In this document: positions 5,947-9,011 of the stretch, piece by piece
How positions within the stretch are numbered: the first letter of the stretch is position 1
Layout: each line of letters opens with the position of its first letter
Assembly: GCA_944336815.1 (NCBI GenBank)
Contig: CALVLG010000035.1
Span: 1 to 9,011, forward strand
DNA from: an uncultured Bacilli bacterium
Lineage (GTDB): Bacteria; Bacillota_I; Bacilli_A; RF39; UBA660
DNA length: 9,011 bases
Direction: 5' to 3'
Made by a program: the position numbers and the translations under genes
Notes under the pieces: model-generated
Databases searched by the model: none
Seen by the model: the letters and a program-made list of their open reading frames with translations, nothing else
Told to the model about the DNA's origin: nothing

Positions 5947-7023
5947 TTATAACGACAATTTATTTTCAAAATCAATTTCACTTGCTTTAATTTTCAAACT
6001 GCTTCTAAGTTCAGATATCCACCGAGCCATTTCTTGAGAAACGCTCATAAAAATAAGTTTTCCAAACGCTTGATAATCTCTTTTAGCAATAAAATCTGTA
6101 TATATATCATACATAGCCGTTGTAATTAAAATAGGAGGCAAACCTTGCTTAATTAAATTGCGATTCAAAATAATTCGCCCTGTTCTTCCATTACCGTCCG
6201 CAAATGGATGAATTCGCTCAAACTCGATATGAAATCTTGCTTCTCGAATGCATATTTCTAACATGCGGTTATTTTTTTCTTCTTGACTAATATTCTTCTC
6301 ACTAAAAGAAGTATTAACAGATTCCAAAGACTTTTGATAATCATATAAAAGTTGTTCAACAGCCCCTCTAACATTTGTTTTATCAACTGTGGCAAAAGAG
6401 GCCCCTTGAATCATATTATTTACTTTTTTAAAACCAACTTCTTGATCTTCTTGATCTTTCGTGACCTCAGCATTAATTTTAATAATTTCAGAGACATTTA
6501 TATTATCTAATGTTAATGCATATTTAAACGCATCAATATGATTCTTTTTCATTTTTTCAGCTTTAAGTAAAGCTAAACTTCGTTCTCTAGAAAGCCTAAA
6601 AAGTGGGATAACATTTCGGTAAGTATCCCTTTCTTGATACTCACCATTTTGAAATACAATAATACCCTTTAAAGGGCCTTCTAAATCGGCAAAATATTTT
6701 TGAAAAATTTCTTCAACCCAATTTGAATCGTTTAGATGCTCTTCTTCATTTATAAGTGCCCCAGCATAACAAGCTGAATATACAACAAAAAAATGTAATT
6801 GTTTATTAATTTTTTCTTGTTCTTCAATTGATTTTTCAGAAAAAATCGCCGCACTCTCCGGATGATACAAAGCATTAAATTCTTTATTATATTCTTCGAA
6901 TTCATTAAAGGCTTTCTCACATGAAAGGCTTGTATGTGAAAAACTTTCTGCATAATTTTTTATTTGTTTATCATAAAACTTCTTCGGTAGTTTAAATTCG
7001 CCAAAAATTATTTCTTGCTCCAT
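5947..7023 (-). CDS. Fic-domain protein (probable AMP-transferase)
   Basis: Fic enzymes transfer AMP or another nucleotide part to hydroxyl groups of target proteins. With the ATG at 7021-7023 it has 358 residues. The complete core motif HPFADGNGRTGR lies at 272-283, with catalytic His272 and the phosphate-binding loop after it, so it should be active. It is preceded by a long helical region with the usual VRGAVEQLLYDYQKSLE helix. Near the N-terminus SLSCEK (32-37) resembles the inhibitory motif (S/T)xxxE(G/N): the Glu that blocks ATP is kept but Gly/Asn is Lys. There is no signal peptide or membrane segment. An in-frame TTG at 7057-7059 would extend it by 12 residues, but that codon lies in the terminator T-tract of herA and ahead of the -10 box, so I reject it. 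It sits downstream of a HerA-like ATPase and upstream of the 6S-like RNA. No antitoxin gene accompanies it; the N-terminal motif may be built-in inhibition. Confidence 0.9.
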   Translation of the reverse strand: MEQEIIFGEFKLPKKFYDKQIKNYAESFSHTSLSCEKAFNEFEEYNKEFNALYHPESAAIFSEKSIEEQEKINKQLHFFVVYSACYAGALINEEEHLNDSNWVEEIFQKYFADLEGPLKGIIVFQNGEYQERDTYRNVIPLFRLSRERSLALLKAEKMKKNHIDAFKYALTLDNINVSEIIKINAEVTKDQEDQEVGFKKVNNMIQGASFATVDKTNVRGAVEQLLYDYQKSLESVNTSFSEKNISQEEKNNRMLEICIREARFHIEFERIHPFADGNGRTGRIILNRNLIKQGLPPILITTAMYDIYTDFIAKRDYQAFGKLIFMSVSQEMARWISELRSSLKIKASEIDFENKLSL

Positions 7024-7038
7024 ACTATCACCAAGATT

Positions 7039-7047
7039 ATCATACCA
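7039..7047 (-). promoter_or_regulatory. Putative extended -10 promoter of the fic gene
   Basis: On the minus strand TGGTATGAT (complement of 7039-7047) is a TGN-extended -10 box, with an overlapping GATAAT. No good -35 lies 17 bases upstream, where the herA terminator sits. The start codon follows 15 bases after the box, giving a leader of only about nine bases with GGTGATAG before the ATG. Confidence 0.4.
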
Positions 7048-7057
7048 TAAAACAATC

Positions 7058-7082
7058 AAAAAAACTAGCCTAGGCTAGTTTT
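7058..7082. terminator. Palindromic terminator at the 3' end of herA
   Basis: Bases 7061-7082 form a perfect 22-base palindrome; as a hairpin it has arms AAAACTAGC and GCTAGTTTT around CTAG. On the minus strand the last four T are followed by three more, a proper U-tract for ending herA. The herA TAG stop (complement of 7070-7072) lies at its centre. Plus-strand use is weaker, with only four T. Confidence 0.75.
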
Positions 7083-8863
7083 GACGTTTCTAAAACAGTT
7101 TTCGATTCTAAAGGTATAGTCCAACAACCACTTACATCACAGTTAGATGAGTATGGTGGTGGATCTGGCATATCCATGTGAACTATCATTGGAATTTTAA
7201 AAGCTCCACCGAAAGCCACACAATTACCTGGTTGCAGCGTTTTTTGTTTTTCAATAACATCACTAGAAATATTTGGTAACATTTCTTCAATATATTTTAA
7301 ATCTTTTGGATGTGTCATTTTAAAAATCAAGAAATTAGACACTTGGGCAATAACCGTATCACTTATTTCAACAGGCCGTTGTGAAATAATGCCCAAAATA
7401 GCGCCATACTTTCTTCCTTCTTTAGCAATTCGATCAAAAATATTATACCCAAGTAAGAAAGTATCATTATCATTTTGAATATAACGATGGGCTTCTTCTA
7501 AAATCATGTGAATAGGCATTGAAGCCCGATTTTTTAATCCTTTAGTATATTCAAATAAGATCCGACAAACAATTTTAACAATTACTTTAGCATAAACGTC
7601 ATCAACATCTTCTAAATTAATATTGATTATCTGGGCTTTTTGATTATTTTTCATCACTAAAGACTTCACAAAATCTTCCGCTGTCACATACCCTTTATTA
7701 ACAAAATAAGTTCCTACTTTTGTATTTAAAATACTAGATAAACGAACCTTTATCATAATCGCATCATCATATACTTTACTGTTGTTTTGAAATCCTTCAC
7801 TAATTAAAGTAAACTCTAAAGCTTTTGAAAAGTCTAGCATCGAATAAGAATATATTTCTGGTTCTTTAGTTTCTTCTAAAGTATCATCAACATGTTTTAA
7901 AATATAATCAGTAATTAAAACCGATTCTCCAAAATTACCATTGGAATCAATTTCAAAACATTCCGAAAAACTTCTTGAATAACCAAGGCCTGCAATTCTA
8001 GAATCAAAATTAAAGTCATCAGTATGACAAACTTCAATAATAGTAAATATTTCGTTTTTCTTATGCGCGGTTGTTTGATTACTAAACAAGATAGCCAACA
8101 AAGCTTTAGCAATCAAATGGTTTTTATAACGTATACTTTCCTCATTATTTTGACTAAATATTTTAGCCAACCGAATTGTTCGTTCAATAATCGGTAATTG
8201 ACTATGGCTACTAGCTTGTAAAAGCAAAGCCATATCATCTAATTTTAATAAACTAACTGGTATTTCTAACGGAAAATCATCTTGATCATGCATATTAGAA
8301 GTAATAAACTTATAAGCATATTTTGGATTATAATTATTAATCCCTTTTAAAGCGTTTTTATATTCCCCATAAGCATCAAAAAGAAAAAGATTAGCGTTTT
8401 CATTTACAATACTTTTATCCATAAAAACATTTTGAATAATTCTTGATATACCATGCGTTTTACCAGCTCCAGAGTTACCACATATAAAGAAATGATTCGA
8501 GAAAAAAGAATTAATTTTAGGATAAACCGTATAATTTTTATAAATGGCACTATGACCTAGTTCAAAAGACTTTTCCGTTTTTGAACCAATCAACTCTTTT
8601 AATTCACTTTCATTAATAATTCTAATATGACTAGAAAGTAAAGGCTTACGAATAACCCCGTTAACATAACGACCATTAACATATTCACCTAAAAAACGAA
8701 TTTTAATAACTTCCGGATTAATTTCCGCAATCTCCCCTAGGATCCTTTGATTTGGCGCTTCAAAAATAACATGAATGTTCATGAAATCCATCGTTTCGTT
8801 ATTTTTCAAAGTATTTTCAATATGCGCAACACTTTCACTAATAAAAATAATTCTTCCAAACAT
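7070..8863 (-). CDS. HerA/DUF87-family hexameric ATPase (FtsK-HerA superfamily)
   Basis: ATP-driven DNA translocase of the HerA type, usually a hexamer working on double-stranded DNA with a nuclease or effector partner. The 597 residues begin with a beta-rich domain (about 1-95) that fits the HAS-barrel. Walker A GNSGAGKT is at 129-136, with LFLFDAYGEYKN (159-170) after it as in DUF87. A helical insert lies about 205-400. Walker B is MPIHMILEEAHRYI (449-462, Glu456/457), followed by RIAKEGRKYGAILGIISQRP (478-497), which carries the conserved Arg and Gln. The tail has DPPPYSSNCDVSGCW (567-581), typical of the family end. ATG at 8861-8863 has AGAGG seven bases upstream and a good promoter. A Fic gene follows after a terminator. 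NurA, the classical partner, is not in the window; an upstream partner may lie past the right edge. Roles in repair or in phage defence (HerA-SIR2, HerA-DUF4297) are known for relatives; which applies here is not shown. Confidence 0.9.
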   Translation of the reverse strand: MFGRIIFISESVAHIENTLKNNETMDFMNIHVIFEAPNQRILGEIAEINPEVIKIRFLGEYVNGRYVNGVIRKPLLSSHIRIINESELKELIGSKTEKSFELGHSAIYKNYTVYPKINSFFSNHFFICGNSGAGKTHGISRIIQNVFMDKSIVNENANLFLFDAYGEYKNALKGINNYNPKYAYKFITSNMHDQDDFPLEIPVSLLKLDDMALLLQASSHSQLPIIERTIRLAKIFSQNNEESIRYKNHLIAKALLAILFSNQTTAHKKNEIFTIIEVCHTDDFNFDSRIAGLGYSRSFSECFEIDSNGNFGESVLITDYILKHVDDTLEETKEPEIYSYSMLDFSKALEFTLISEGFQNNSKVYDDAIMIKVRLSSILNTKVGTYFVNKGYVTAEDFVKSLVMKNNQKAQIININLEDVDDVYAKVIVKIVCRILFEYTKGLKNRASMPIHMILEEAHRYIQNDNDTFLLGYNIFDRIAKEGRKYGAILGIISQRPVEISDTVIAQVSNFLIFKMTHPKDLKYIEEMLPNISSDVIEKQKTLQPGNCVAFGGAFKIPMIVHMDMPDPPPYSSNCDVSGCWTIPLESKTVLETSKLA

Positions 8864-8887
8864 AGTCTAACCTCTATTCTAAAAAAT

Positions 8888-8916
8888 ATTATATCAAAAA
8901 AATCCTTATCATTCAA
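8888..8916 (-). promoter_or_regulatory. herA promoter
   Basis: On the minus strand TTGAAT (complement of 8911-8916), a 17-base spacer and a perfect TATAAT (complement of 8888-8893). Transcription would start near 8881, giving a short leader with AGAGG. The -35 lies in the loop of a terminator hairpin (8902-8928). Confidence 0.7.
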
Positions 8917-8928
8917 CCAGATAAGGAT
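8896..8928 (-). terminator. Intrinsic terminator for a gene beyond the right edge
   Basis: On the minus strand ATCCTTATC (complement of 8920-8928), a nine-base loop, GATAAGGAT (complement of 8902-8910) and seven T. It is a perfect 9-base stem with a U-tract, pointing the same way as herA. It implies a minus-strand gene ending between here and the window edge or further out. Confidence 0.75.
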
Positions 8929-8964
8929 CCAAAGCAGGATAAACGCATGAAAAATTTTTAAATT

Positions 8965-8993
8965 AGTCTATGCTTGATTTTCGAGCATAGACT
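8965..8993. repeat. Strong hairpin near the right edge
   Basis: AGTCTATGCT (8965-8974) and AGCATAGACT (8984-8993) are perfect 10-base arms. Counting one T-G wobble the plus-strand stem reaches 13 pairs around a TTT loop. On the plus strand TTTATTTG follows, a weak T-tract; on the minus strand no T-tract follows directly. It could be a second terminator, the end of an off-window RNA, or an operator. No gene on the plus strand ends here. Confidence 0.5.
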
Positions 8994-9011
8994 TTATTTG
9001 TGATGTATTAA

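Noticed and set aside
6750..6953. Minus-strand open frame inside fic, another frame
   Set aside because: Fully contained in the fic coding region with no ribosome site; a frame shadow.
7024..7059. Extended fic start at the TTG at 7057-7059, adding 12 residues
   Set aside because: The TTG falls in the U-tract of the herA terminator and upstream of the likely -10 box; the ATG at 7021-7023 has a ribosome site.
7915..8112. Minus-strand open frame inside herA, another frame
   Set aside because: Fully contained in herA, with no start signals.
8747..8950. Plus-strand open frame crossing the herA start and promoter
   Set aside because: It runs antisense through herA, its promoter and a terminator, and lacks a ribosome site.
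1..9011. CRISPR array, transposon ends or tRNA genes
   Set aside because: No regularly spaced direct repeats, no transposase frame or terminal inverted repeats, and no cloverleaf with a CCA-like end were seen on either strand.

Overview
This A+T-rich window reads with the standard bacterial code: Trp is TGG throughout and TGA is used as a stop. It looks like a chromosome segment of a low-GC Firmicute, probably an uncultured Bacilli or Erysipelotrichia-like lineage. Reasons are the strong GGAGG-type ribosome sites, sigma-A-type promoters, U-tract terminators, and the neighbourhood of rarA, tcdA and a 6S-like RNA. From memory, Bacillus subtilis also keeps yrvN (rarA), yrvM (tcdA) and 6S-1 RNA together. 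A sigma-G-like promoter ahead of a tiny basic protein suggests, but does not prove, a spore former.

Left part (1-1974). On the minus strand, a ZIP-family metal transporter runs off the left edge behind a 327-residue protein I do not recognise. The two are probably one operon. Divergent from them is a 30-codon gene (1846-1938) made almost only of Lys, Asn, Gln and Arg, with a GGGAGG ribosome site and a sigma-G-like promoter. It shares a two-way terminator with the next gene, xerD.

Middle part (1963-5946). A XerD-type recombinase (minus) and a rarA-gpsA operon (plus) are transcribed divergently. Their promoters use the same palindromic -35 box, offset by one base. gpsA converges on tcdA with a six-base overlap, and the plus-strand terminator lies inside tcdA. 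Upstream of tcdA, on its strand, is a roughly 180-nt structured RNA with its own promoter, a long closing stem and a U-tract. It is best explained as 6S RNA.

Right part (5947-9011). On the minus strand are a Fic-domain protein and, upstream of it, a HerA/DUF87-type hexameric ATPase. Each has a promoter, and a palindromic terminator separates them. In B. subtilis, as I recall, aspS lies next to the 6S-tcdA pair, so this Fic-HerA block may be an accessory insertion. The last 150 bases hold the herA promoter, which overlaps a terminator for an off-window gene, and a second strong hairpin.

Housekeeping roles present are genome maintenance (XerD, RarA), membrane lipid precursor synthesis (GpsA), tRNA modification (TcdA), global control of RNA polymerase (6S-like RNA) and metal uptake (ZIP). 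The least explained items are the 327-residue protein, the 30-residue basic protein and the HerA-Fic neighbourhood.
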